Assembly (NCBI RefSeq): GCF_963677075.1
Contig: NZ_OY781873.1
Span: 930,001 to 994,000, forward strand
Length of the DNA: 64,000 nucleotides
Origin: an uncultured Sphaerochaeta sp.
Lineage (GTDB): Bacteria; Spirochaetota; Spirochaetia; Sphaerochaetales; Sphaerochaetaceae
Reading direction: 5' to 3'
Shown in pieces: positions 45,748-54,184 of this stretch. Position numbers and translations under genes: made by a program. The notes below the pieces were generated by a model. The model saw only the letters and a program-made list of their open reading frames with translations. It made no database searches and had not been told where the DNA came from. The first letter of the stretch is position 1, and each line of letters starts with the position of its first letter.

Positions 45748-46434
45748 ATGAATAATCTTGCAATTATTCCAGCTAGAAGTGGTTCAAAGGGGCTGAAGGA
45801 TAAGAATATCAAACTCCTTGATGGTAAGCCGCTTATTGCATATACGATTAATGCCGCTCTTGATTGTGGTATGTTTAGTGAAGTAATGGTATCAACTGAT
45901 TCAGAGGCTTATGCTGACATTGCGTGTAAGCATGGAGCAAACGTACCATTCCTGAGAAGTAGTACACAATCATCCGATACAGCATCTTCATGGGATGTGG
46001 TGAAGGAAGTATTATTACAATATACATATATAGACATGCATTTCGATACAGTTACTTTGTTGCAGCCCACATCGCCACTTAGAACAGCACAAGATATTAG
46101 GAATGCTTTTATTGAAATGCAAAATCAAAAAGCAAATGCTATAGTGTCAGTATGTGAGGTTGATCATTCACCTCTTTGGTGTAATACCTTGCCTAAGAAT
46201 AATTCAATGGATAAGTTTTTGCCGAAAGATTTGATAATAAAGAATAGACAAAAACTGGAAACCTATTATCGAATCAACGGAGCGATATATCTTGTCAATG
46301 TTTCATATTTGTTGTCTTGCCAGACAATATATGATTATGGGTGTTTTGCCTCAAAAATGGATAAGAGACATTCGATTGATATTGATGATTTATTAGATTT
46401 TCAAATTGCTGAGGTGTTAGCCAAAGGGTTTTGA
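45748..46434 (+). CDS. legF: CMP-nonulosonate cytidylyltransferase (NeuA/LegF-like)
   Basis: 228 residues. It has the cytidylyltransferase N-terminus LAIIPARSGSKGLKDKNIKL, then VMVSTDSEAYADIA, TVTLLQPTSPLRTAQDI and the late HSIDIDDLLDFQIAE. It activates legionaminic acid as the CMP sugar, the donor for glycan assembly. It ends the glycan locus. No transferase for the CMP sugar follows it, and the repeat zone begins 11 bp beyond its stop. Confidence 0.92.
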   Translation: MNNLAIIPARSGSKGLKDKNIKLLDGKPLIAYTINAALDCGMFSEVMVSTDSEAYADIACKHGANVPFLRSSTQSSDTASSWDVVKEVLLQYTYIDMHFDTVTLLQPTSPLRTAQDIRNAFIEMQNQKANAIVSVCEVDHSPLWCNTLPKNNSMDKFLPKDLIIKNRQKLETYYRINGAIYLVNVSYLLSCQTIYDYGCFASKMDKRHSIDIDDLLDFQIAEVLAKGF

Positions 46435-46444
46435 GACATTATTA

Positions 46445-46554
46445 ATCGGTACCAGGAAGAATTGTCACATTTTCCACAAAAACCGGCGTTTTAGGCCACT
46501 GGAAGCGTAATTTGGCGATTTGAGGTACCAGGTAGAACTGTCACATTTTCCACA
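46445..46554 (+). repeat. 110-bp dispersed repeat, copy 1 (full)
   Basis: Begins ATCGGTACCAGGAAGAATTG and ends with a second version of the same ~33-bp motif (GGTACCAGGTAGAACTG, then TCACATTTTCCACA). So the unit is two direct copies of a short motif around a ~50-bp core containing TTTTAGGCCACTGGAAGCG. Related copies lie at 48322, 49596 and 50997. Confidence 0.95.
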
Positions 46555-46720
46555 GTAAGCGCACTATAAATCGCTATTCAAATCCTGTCTGAAAACCAAT
46601 AGCCTCTCATCAATGGAGGCGAACAACTATAGAAAATCAATTACGCAAATCTATTGACAACCCCTACCTAAAAAATTGTCTCCCCCTGAGTTTGTGTGAT
46701 GCTCTTCTCCTCTGGCAGTA

Positions 46721-46756
46721 TATCGGTACCAGGAAGAATTGTCACATTTTCCACAA
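46721..46756 (+). repeat. Dispersed repeat, half copy
   Basis: Only the first short motif is present (TATCGGTACCAGGAAGAATT followed by GTCACATTTTCCACAA). The core and second motif are missing. The gap 46555-46720 between this and copy 1 holds no recognisable gene. Confidence 0.9.
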
Positions 46757-46770
46757 AATGAATAGTAAAT

Positions 46771-46862
46771 TATCATGATCAGCCAACTAAAAAGTTGCCA
46801 CAGGTGAAGAGCCCAGGCGAAGGGCTTTCAGCTCACTTTGGCTGGTCATGGATAATTTTTTT
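46771..46862 (+). ncRNA. Three-way-junction structured element followed by a T7 tract
   Basis: A long closing stem pairs 46771-46785 with 46839-46854 (one bulge, one G-U). It encloses two hairpins, CAACT/AGTTG at 46784-46797 and AGCCC/GGGCT at 46810-46826. TTTTTTT follows at 46856-46862. This could be a small structured RNA with a terminator, or an end structure of the neighbouring IS91-type element. Neither is proven. Confidence 0.4.
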
Positions 46863-47049
46863 GAACTGAACCGTGTCCCTCATGCTATGGGGAAACTATC
46901 ATCCATCCTTGTAAGATTCTTGGGGGGAAGAAGTACCAATGTTGCCTGAACCGGCATGGATCGAGGTGTGATGGAGGGGATTTGGACAGACTCCCCCTTA
47001 CCCCCAGGGGTGGGGGCAATGAACATGGACTTGGTGATGTGAGAGTTGG

Positions 47050-48192
47050 TCAGGCCGGTGAGGCCCTGGCCAGGGATTGCTGGTTTAGCAGACTCCCGCA
47101 CCGGGGACAGGTTCTTGGGTCTCTCCCGAGAATCCTGGCGACGATCTCGAAGGGTGTCTCGATCTGCCTGTCTTTCCTCTTGCGTGGTTTATTGCGATAC
47201 CTTGCAGCCAGTGCCATGTGGTAGAGCCCGAGCCTCAGGCTCTTGTTGCGTGATGAGTACAACCCATAATGGCGTATCCTGGTGAAGCCGTGGGGAAGCA
47301 CATGCAACAGGAATCTCCTGATGAATTCCTCATTGGAGACCGTCGTCTCCTTCAGCTTGGATTCATCCTTGTAATCCTTCCACAGGAAACTGGTCATCCC
47401 CTTCTCAACCGAGAGGATCCTGTTGTTGCTGATCACCAGACGGTGGGTGTATCGTCCCAGATACTCGAACACCCCCTCTGCACCGTGGAACGGTTCCTTG
47501 GAGTATACGACCCAGTCCTTCTTGTAGCAGGCATCGACCAGGGATGAGAATGCGTTTCTGGAGACTGCATTGCCGTTTTCTCCCTTGAGAGAAAGCTCAC
47601 CCTTGTCATGCAGGTCCCTGCAACCGGAAAGGAACTTGCCCCTGAACAGGCTGGAGAGTACCTTGACCGGGAGGAAGAACCTACCCCTTGAGGGCTTCCA
47701 CCGACCGTCGGGGGCAATGCCGCCTGCGGTGACGACCATGTGGATGTGGGGATGGAAGCTCATGTTGCTGCCCCAGGAATGGAGGATGGACATGAACCCC
47801 ACCGTCGCCCCAAGGTACTTGGGGTCTGTGGTGAGCTCCTTGACCGTCTCGCTGGAAGCCCTGAAGAGCAGCTCGTAGAGCTTGCGCGGGTTCTGCATCA
47901 CCAACGCATTGAGCTGTGCGGGGATGGTGAACACGGTATGGAAGTGTTTCACATCCAGTACATCCTGCTTCCTCCTGCCGATCCATTGCTCCTTCTTCAC
48001 CGTCTGGCACTTGGGGCAGTGGCGGTTGCGGCAGGAGTTGTAGGACTGGTGGGAGTACCCGCAATCCGTGCAGACATCACTGTGGCCGCCGAGAGCCCCG
48101 GTACGGCATTCCATGATCGCCTTGGCTATCTTTTGGGCTTGCAAGGGAACGAAATGGCTTGACCTATACTCATCAAACGATGCAAGGAACAC
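47050..48192 (-). CDS. IS91-family (HUH, rolling-circle) transposase
   Basis: 380 residues. It has the N-terminal zinc-binding region (CTDCGYSHQSYNSCRNRHCP, KCQ), the HUH motif HPHIHMVV at about residue 147, the catalytic-tyrosine region FEYLGRYTHRLVISNNRI, and a C-terminal cysteine pair (CPRCGS). Family members move by a single-strand rolling-circle mechanism and leave no target duplications. The element's own ends could not be placed. It lies between two copies of the dispersed repeat (46721 and 48322). Just upstream of its start, at 48205-48238, a 17-bp sequence beginning GTAACAGTCAAACC is repeated in tandem. Confidence 0.9.
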   Translation of the reverse strand: MFLASFDEYRSSHFVPLQAQKIAKAIMECRTGALGGHSDVCTDCGYSHQSYNSCRNRHCPKCQTVKKEQWIGRRKQDVLDVKHFHTVFTIPAQLNALVMQNPRKLYELLFRASSETVKELTTDPKYLGATVGFMSILHSWGSNMSFHPHIHMVVTAGGIAPDGRWKPSRGRFFLPVKVLSSLFRGKFLSGCRDLHDKGELSLKGENGNAVSRNAFSSLVDACYKKDWVVYSKEPFHGAEGVFEYLGRYTHRLVISNNRILSVEKGMTSFLWKDYKDESKLKETTVSNEEFIRRFLLHVLPHGFTRIRHYGLYSSRNKSLRLGLYHMALAARYRNKPRKRKDRQIETPFEIVARILGRDPRTCPRCGSLLNQQSLARASPA

Positions 48193-48204
48193 ATCCTGTA
48201 CCTC

Positions 48205-48240
48205 GTAACAGTCAAACCAACGTAACAGTCAAACCAACAA
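48205..48240. repeat. 17-bp tandem duplication upstream of the IS91-type transposase
   Basis: The sequence GTAACAGTCAAACCAAC occurs twice head to tail. It may be part of an IS91 terminus, or slippage. Confidence 0.8.
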
Positions 48241-48321
48241 CGCACTGATGTGGAGGTCCCAGCACCGATAGACTCGTATCCGGAGGTGCAAAATGGAAAC
48301 CAACAAGAAGCCTGAGCAATA

Positions 48322-48432
48322 TATCGGTACCAGGAAGAATTGTCACATTTTCCACAAAAACCGGTATTTTAAGCCACTGGAAGCGTGATTTGGCGATTTG
48401 AGGTACCGGGTAGAACTGTCACATTTTCCACA
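48322..48432 (+). repeat. 110-bp dispersed repeat, copy 2 (full)
   Basis: Same layout as copy 1, with CCGGTATTTTAAGCCACTGG in the core. It is the left border of a ~1.27-kb segment that is duplicated at 50997-52269. Confidence 0.95.
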
Positions 48433-48761
48433 TCGTCTGAAAGTTAATTTTTTTTGGACAGCTAAAATCAATATTAATATTGTTAACGTAAAGAAATTTC
48501 TACTGTCTTATTGGTCATTATAGTTTTCATGGAGCCCTCTTCTGTCTCCAAATGGCACCAAGCAGAAGGTGTATACCATACCGTACTCAGATCAACTATT
48601 GTGACAGCTGATGATGGCTATTCTAAAAAAATGAAAAAGCGAAGGGGGACTTTTTGTACCATTCTTGACTGGAACAAGTCTCCGTTGAAGCAGCGCAAAA
48701 GTCTTGGTCCAGCATCATAGCAAAGTGCAGCTTTGTTTTCTCATCCCAACTATCACAGGCA
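48433..48761. other. Non-coding region between repeat and DUF6880-like fragment (duplicated at 51107-51437)
   Basis: No supported gene. The sequence matches 51107-51437 closely, with scattered substitutions and small indels, so it belongs to the duplicated segment. Neither copy keeps a common open frame with a ribosome site. Confidence 0.6.
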
Positions 48762-49593
48762 TCACAGCCCTTTGCTTCTCCTATATAGGTCCCAGAAGCT
48801 TCTTTTTCTCTTATTTTCCAGCAAGAGGTGCATCTTGTATGAGTTATGGGTAGGGAAGGTTTGCCAATCTTTGACCAGAGGGGCAAAAGCATCCATTGCA
48901 TTGAGATAATCCACCCCATGGTGATAGCTCTTTGTATAAGCACGTTCCATCATGGAATCCAGCAGGCTGCGATAGAGCAATGAGGCTGCGAGATAGCATC
49001 CACTTTCCCCCAGCTTTTGCGCTATGCGAGGCAAGGTATAGTAATTTCCCCCATCCAACGTCTGTGTCCTGTCCAATACATAGGTTTCCAACTCGTTTAT
49101 CATTCCCACGTCCAACAAAAACTGCGCATCCTGGTCATCGAAGGAAGGATTCTGACAAATTGAGGTCACCTCGTTTGCCAGGACCTCCTCCCGCTTCTCT
49201 TGACCCATCACGAGCAGGAGTTCTTCCAAGGCATCGAGTGTACGATAGGACTTGAAGTTCTTATAGAGAAGGGCGATGAGGCTTTCACGATCGCCTTGCA
49301 TTGCATAGATTTCCTTCAGGATTTCTTCAACCTCATAACGATTGGAAGAATCGTTTGTAGGAATCCTCTTGATCCAAGCAAGTGCCGACTCAGCATCCTG
49401 CTTCTCACAGAAAACACGTGCTAGTGCAAGCATCCTGGGTGTCGGCAGTTCTACCTGCTTGCCTTGCAGGGCAGCTGCAAAGAGATTTGCTTCCTCTTGC
49501 TGGTTGCGTATGGATGCAATCATCCTTGCATAGGATCTCTGTTTCTTTTCTTCTTTCTCATCTGCCACCAATACCTGCAATTTATCCAGTATG
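48762..49593 (-). pseudogene. DUF6880-like protein, N-terminally truncated copy
   Basis: About 275 residues matching residues ~180-452 of the gene at 51438-52796 with few differences. The codon that is TAA in the other copy is GAA here (KEIYAMQGDRE). The match ends abruptly at 49593, where a 110-bp repeat begins, so the N-terminal third is missing. The protein is helical, with a C-terminal KRKRSFWDLYRRSKG motif like that of DUF6880 proteins. A frame continues to a Met at 49580, but it has no proper start. Confidence 0.8.
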
Positions 49594-49595
49594 TA

Positions 49596-49706
49596 TATCG
49601 GTACCAGGAAGAATTGTCACATTTTCCACAAAAATCGACCTTTTAGGCCACTGGAAGCGTGATTTGGCGATTTGAGGTACCGGGTAGAACTGTCACATTT
49701 TCCACA
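49596..49706 (+). repeat. 110-bp dispersed repeat, copy 3 (full)
   Basis: Sits exactly at the truncation point of the DUF6880-like fragment and is in direct orientation with copy 2, so the fragment is bracketed by two copies. Confidence 0.95.
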
Positions 49707-49784
49707 CAGTTTGAGAGATGGCTCTTGTGAGACTTGATCAAAAAGTGTCTGCCAAAGCGTGCGTAGATCATGAGATGAAGAAGG

Positions 49785-49832
49785 AACCGGTACGGGTACC
49801 GGTTCGCAGGAAGAACAGTCACATTTTCCACA
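49785..49832 (+). repeat. Dispersed repeat, half copy (variant)
   Basis: Contains CAGGAAGAACAGTCACATTT and TCCACA preceded by a GGTACC-rich stretch. Nearby, 49742-49769 and 49865-49891 share an AAAGTGTCT...GCGTAGAT motif in direct orientation. No gene is present in 49707-50002. Confidence 0.75.
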
Positions 49833-50014
49833 TTTGAAGGAACAATGGTAAGCGCATCCATTCAGAAAGTGTCTACGACACTGTGCGTAGATTACCCCGT
49901 TTTCAGGGATTTCTAGATAGAGCTTGAGTCAAACAGAAACAATCTGAAAAAATTCATTTTGGAGCTCTCAGAGTCTTTTTTTGTGTTTACATTGTCTCCG
50001 CAGTGAGTGTGATT

Positions 50015-50821
50015 ATGCAAATTGATTTAGCAAACTTTGAAAAAATCGGAAATGGGGCACATTGGGATGTCTACCGCCCAAAGCGTAATACTTGTTTTTT
50101 GATTGAGAGAAAATATCAATCTAAAATTGTTGTTAAGGTTAGTAAGGAAGGAAGAGGAGATATTAAACAGAATATTGCTAAATATTTGAAGATAAAGGAT
50201 ACAAATCTTAATACATTACGTTTCTATGATTCTTTTTCATCAAATTCATCAGAAATCATTATTGCAGAGGATTTGAATCCAGAAGGTTCCGAAACAATAT
50301 TTGTATCACCAAATACGGCAAGATCACTCCCTACATATTCATCGAATCTAGTTGACTACTATCTGGGGAGAGCTCAGAGTGAGCAATTTGAGAAGAATAA
50401 TTTCAATGTAGAGCAATATTTGAAAGACAATCCCATACAAAAATTATCAAATTTTACTCAATTTTTGCATTCGATACCCCAAGAAATGAAGATGGCTACA
50501 GAAAATGGTCTTGGGCTGTGTGAAGATGCCTTTTTCTTTGGCATCAATTTAAGCACTGGAACTCTACAATATAAGATTGCCGATTTTGACACAATTATTA
50601 TTATTGATAATGTTCCGAATACTTCAGATGTTTACAAAAAGAACACATTTACTATGTTAAATTCCTTTTGGGAGTTCATTGATCAATTTGTTGATTGTTG
50701 TATTGCTGACAAGTATAAAACTATTATTAATTCTTACCAAGAACAGTTTCGGGAATACTATAGGTTCACTGTCTCGAATATGAAAACTCCCACTCCTACC
50801 GCAAATGAAATATTCCAGTAG
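50015..50821 (+). CDS. Kinase-like-fold orphan protein
   Basis: About 268 residues from ATG 50015. A GTG at 50003 is the alternative, and neither has a strong ribosome site. It shows a kinase-like order: a glycine-loop-like KIGNGAHWDVYRPK at about residue 9, the Lys-containing IVVKVSKEGRG (VAIK position), a hinge-like IIIAEDLNPEG, and YKIADFDTI where kinases have DFG. The usual HRD/HxDxxxxN catalytic loop is not obvious (GLGLCEDAFFFGI occupies that place), so activity is doubtful. It could be an aminoglycoside-phosphotransferase-like or HipA-like relic. It is AT-rich and isolated among repeats, which suggests acquisition. Confidence 0.5.
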   Translation: MQIDLANFEKIGNGAHWDVYRPKRNTCFLIERKYQSKIVVKVSKEGRGDIKQNIAKYLKIKDTNLNTLRFYDSFSSNSSEIIIAEDLNPEGSETIFVSPNTARSLPTYSSNLVDYYLGRAQSEQFEKNNFNVEQYLKDNPIQKLSNFTQFLHSIPQEMKMATENGLGLCEDAFFFGINLSTGTLQYKIADFDTIIIIDNVPNTSDVYKKNTFTMLNSFWEFIDQFVDCCIADKYKTIINSYQEQFREYYRFTVSNMKTPTPTANEIFQ

Positions 50822-50996
50822 GGGGAAAGCTGTGGTTTAATGGGGGAAGGACTGGGGAGAGCATCCCCGAAGGAGAAGAGAAGAGGAAGCCCATTGTTTG
50901 TTGGCACTTTCAAAGACTTCCTCTTCATCAACAACCATGAAAACAGTAACACCAGTCTTGATTAAGTTCAAGACACTTGCCATCCATCCTTGAGTA

Positions 50997-51106
50997 TATC
51001 GGTACCAGGAAGACCTGTCACATTTTCCACAAAAAACGGCGTTTTAGGGCACTGGAAGCGTGATTTGGCGATTTGAGGTACCGGGTAGAACTGTCACATT
51101 TTCCAC
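50997..51106 (+). repeat. 110-bp dispersed repeat, copy 4 (full)
   Basis: Same layout as the other full copies. It forms the left border of the second copy of the ~1.27-kb duplicated segment. Confidence 0.95.
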
Positions 51107-51437
51107 GTCGGCTGAGAGTTGATTTTTTTTGGACCATATTAATCAATATTAATATTGTGAACGTAAAGAAATTTCTACTGTATTATTGGCCATTATAGTT
51201 TTCATGGATCCCTCTTCTGTCTCCAAATGGCACCAATCAGAAAGTGTATACCATACCGTACTCAGATCAACTATTGTGACAGCTGATGATGACGACTCTG
51301 AAAAAGGGAAGAGTGAAGGAAAACTGTTTTTGTACCATTCTTGACTGGAACAAGTATCCGATGAAACAGCGCAAAAGTCTTGGTACAGCATCACAGCAAA
51401 GTTCAGCTTTGTTTTCTCATCCCTACTATCATAGGCA

Positions 51438-52796
51438 TCACATCCCTTTGCTTCTCCTGTATTGGTCCCAGAAGCTTCTTTTTCTCTTATGATCCAGCGA
51501 GAGGTCCCTCTTGTATGTATTATGGGTAGGGAAGGTTTTCCAATCTTTGACGAGAGGGGCAAAGGCATCCATTGCATTGAGGTAATCCACCCCATGGTGA
51601 TAGCTCTTTGCATACGCACGTTCCATCATGGAATCCAGCAGGCTGCGATAGAGCAATGTGGCTGCAAGATAGCGTCCACTCTCTCCCAGCTTTTGCGCTA
51701 TGCAAGGCAAGGTATAGTAATTTCCCCCATCCAACGTCTGTGTCCTGTCCAATACATAGGTTTCCAACACATCCATCATTCCTACGTCCGACAAAAACTG
51801 CGCATCCTGGTCATCGAAGGAAGGATTCTGACAAATGGAGGTCACCTCGTTTGCCAGGACCTCTTCCCGCTTCTCTTGACCCATCACGAGCAGGAGCTTT
51901 TCCAAGGCATCGAGTGTACGATAGGACTTGAAGTTCTTATAGAGAAGGGCGATGAGGCTTTCACGGTCGCCTTGCATTGCATAGATTTACTTCAGGATTT
52001 CTTCAACCTTATAACGATTGGAAGAATCGTTTGCAGGAATCCTCTTGATCCAAGCAAGTGCCGACTCAGCATCCTGCTTCTCACAGAAAACACGTGCTAG
52101 TGCAAGCATCCTGGGTATTGGCAGTTCTACCTGCTTGCCTTGCAGGGCAGCTGCAAAGAGATTTGCTTCCTCTTGCTGGTTGCATATGGATGCAATCATC
52201 CTTGCATAGGATATCTTTCTCTTCTCTTCTTTCTCATCTGCCTCCAATACCTGCAATTTATCCAGTATGAGGGTCAACACCGGGTCTCCAAGGAAATCTG
52301 TGAGATTCTCCATGAGGGAAGATCGCGCACCGTAGGCATCCTTTTCGGACACTCGCAAAAACAGGGTTGCCACCTTCTCTTTGTCCTGACAGGATGAAGC
52401 ATATTGGAAAAACAGATCCTTGGCAGTTTGCAGATAGACTTCAGCAACAGTGCCATAGGAATCGTCGCACGTCTCGAAGACAAATTCATCGGTCTCAATG
52501 AACTGTGCAATCAGATCCAATCCGTTAGAGGGATCTGTTATCCTTTCTTCAATGTCTGCAAGCATTCTCTCCAGAACCTTTGCAAAGGAATAAGTCATCC
52601 TGGAATCAATGAATTGGGTGGAGTTTTTCAATGCTGCTAACTTTCGTCTGAATCTTTCGAGATTCTCTTGCTCGTTTGCTATGAGCATGTTGATCCTGTC
52701 ATCGACTTGGGAAATATGGCCTGCCAACTCCAACAGGGTATCAACAAGAGTCTCAAGGCCAAGGTCCATCAGTTTCTGTTTACGGTTATCAGGCAT
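51438..52796 (-). pseudogene. DUF6880-like protein interrupted by an in-frame stop codon
   Basis: The full-length frame is 452 codons from ATG 52796 (MPDNRKQKLMDLGLETLVDT, with GGAGAG upstream). A TAA at 51987-51989 interrupts it at codon 270, where the partial copy has GAA, so a single G-to-T change made the nonsense codon. Downstream, the frame is intact to the C-terminal KRKRSFWDQYRRSKG. The N-terminal part (residues ~20-60) is coiled-coil-like. The family's function is unknown, and members often accompany SWIM zinc-finger proteins. Reinitiation at the Met 10 bp past the stop is possible but unlikely to give a full protein. Confidence 0.85.
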
Positions 52797-53045
52797 ATAT
52801 CTCTCCAGGAGCGAGTCAAAGCTTCTGTGAATTCTGCAGGAAAGAGGAAGAAGTTTCTACTGTTTCCATTGGTTTTCGAGCTTGCTTTTGAGCTGACCAT
52901 AATCGAGGTTTGGTTCACTGGAAAACTTCATCAGTCTACCAAGCTATGCACAGATTATACTGATCATGAAACCCTACCATAATCGATGCAAGAAATATGT
53001 CATTCCAAATGTCAATCTCTATAGCAGTGGCTGTTGAATATTATC

Positions 53046-53077
53046 AGTTCACAGGAAGAACTATCACATAATCCAAA
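53046..53077 (+). repeat. Degenerate half copy of the dispersed repeat
   Basis: CACAGGAAGAACTATCACAT resembles the short motif with several changes. This is the rightmost trace of the repeat family in the window. Confidence 0.5.
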
Positions 53078-53103
53078 GCTACAGAATTCAGGATTAACTC
53101 AAA

Positions 53104-53982
53104 TCATTCAGAGTTAAGCCGCTTCATCACCTCATTGGCTTTCAGGAGGGGAAATTCAATCAGGGATATAGAATCTGTTGGAATGTACATGGAGAAATCA
53201 TCATGATCGATAGTGATGGTTTTTGGGAATTCATCTGAACTAAATATCGAAAACATGATGTCATCAATAAAATCAAAGTCTGAGAGACTGTAGGACTCAA
53301 GCTTTCCATCGTTGAAAAAAATTCGGATATTGGATGTAAGCTTTAAAATATCGTCATCATCGAGATTCCTATCAGATATTATTTTTTTTATCGTTTCCCT
53401 CAGGTTCTCTGAAAGCTGTTTTTCTGTATCTGGATAGTATGATTCATTTTGGTATGCTTCTAGAGCATCATAAATCTCAAGGGACTCATAGCCGGACTCA
53501 TGCCACTCCAAATCCCAATCATCAGGAAACTCATCAGATGCCTCGTCAAGCGTGACAAATCGCTTTACGTGCTTCGGATTTACCAAGACGAGTTTGTTAT
53601 TCAGAGTTTCAAAATAAAAAGGTTCATTATGCTTAAGTGAAGAAGGGATGCTTTCAAATGTCCCCAAAGTGATGGGATACCAAATCGATTTAGGCCTACC
53701 GCTGGGCAAAATGCCAAGATTGCCCCAAAGTCCATCCATTCCATTCTCATCCTCTTTGAGCATCAAATGATAATTTGAACTTTGGTTCGATGTCCAAGGG
53801 TCTCCAAGTAATGCTCCTACTGTTGTTCTTAAGGCATAAGCCAGATCACGTAAGTTTGCAATGCTGGGTTCTGGATTCCCGTTTTCCCATCTTCCAATTG
53901 TTTGCTGTGTTGTATGCATCAGATCAGCTAACTGTTTCTGGGTAAGACGGGATTGCTTGCGGTAATCTTTAATTCTGTTCAT
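53104..53982 (-). CDS. XRE-family transcriptional regulator with long C-terminal domain
   Basis: 292 residues from ATG 53982, preceded by AGGAGG at the right spacing. A longer frame from 54108 would read through the promoter. Residues 1-60 are a classic Cro/C1 helix-turn-helix (QSRLTQKQLADLMHTTQQTI, GRWENGNPEPSIANLRDLAY). The acidic C-terminal ~220 residues have no recognised motif. A perfect sigma-70 promoter with an embedded palindrome lies upstream, implying tight autorepression. It neighbours an MFS gene on the same strand but is separated from it, so any link is speculative. Confidence 0.85.
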   Translation of the reverse strand: MNRIKDYRKQSRLTQKQLADLMHTTQQTIGRWENGNPEPSIANLRDLAYALRTTVGALLGDPWTSNQSSNYHLMLKEDENGMDGLWGNLGILPSGRPKSIWYPITLGTFESIPSSLKHNEPFYFETLNNKLVLVNPKHVKRFVTLDEASDEFPDDWDLEWHESGYESLEIYDALEAYQNESYYPDTEKQLSENLRETIKKIISDRNLDDDDILKLTSNIRIFFNDGKLESYSLSDFDFIDDIMFSIFSSDEFPKTITIDHDDFSMYIPTDSISLIEFPLLKANEVMKRLNSE

Positions 53983-54004
53983 GCTTAGCCTCCTGGATAC
54001 ATGA

Positions 54005-54052
54005 ATTATAAATACACACATTATGTGTGTCAATAAAAAAATTGTGTGTATT
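54005..54052 (-). promoter_or_regulatory. Consensus promoter with overlapping operator palindromes for the XRE gene
   Basis: Read on the minus strand, TTGACA (54033-54028) and TATAAT (54010-54005) are separated by exactly 17 bp. The spacer is filled by a perfect palindrome ACACACATTATGTGTGT (54014-54030). A second inverted pair, AATACACACA (54011-54020) and TGTGTGTATT (54043-54052), overlaps it. A repressor dimer bound there would occlude the polymerase. Confidence 0.88.
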
Positions 54053-54184
54053 TTCGTATTATCGGGGTAATTTAGGGTTCCAAGAAAAACACTCCCCCCA
54101 GCATTCACCTCTCCAACCCATCATCCAAGCCATTCATACCTGGGGGATGAGCCACCAAGGCCCATCCTCCAAAGTGAAGTGACA

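Noticed and set aside
48623..48943. 106-codon frame overlapping the DUF6880-like fragment (and its counterpart at 51149-51619)
   Set aside because: It is out of frame with the conserved DUF6880-like sequence, and the two copies diverge freely in this frame.
46445..51106. CRISPR array from the repeated GTCACATTTTCCAC motif
   Set aside because: Copies are irregularly spaced over kilobases, with genes between them and no cas genes.
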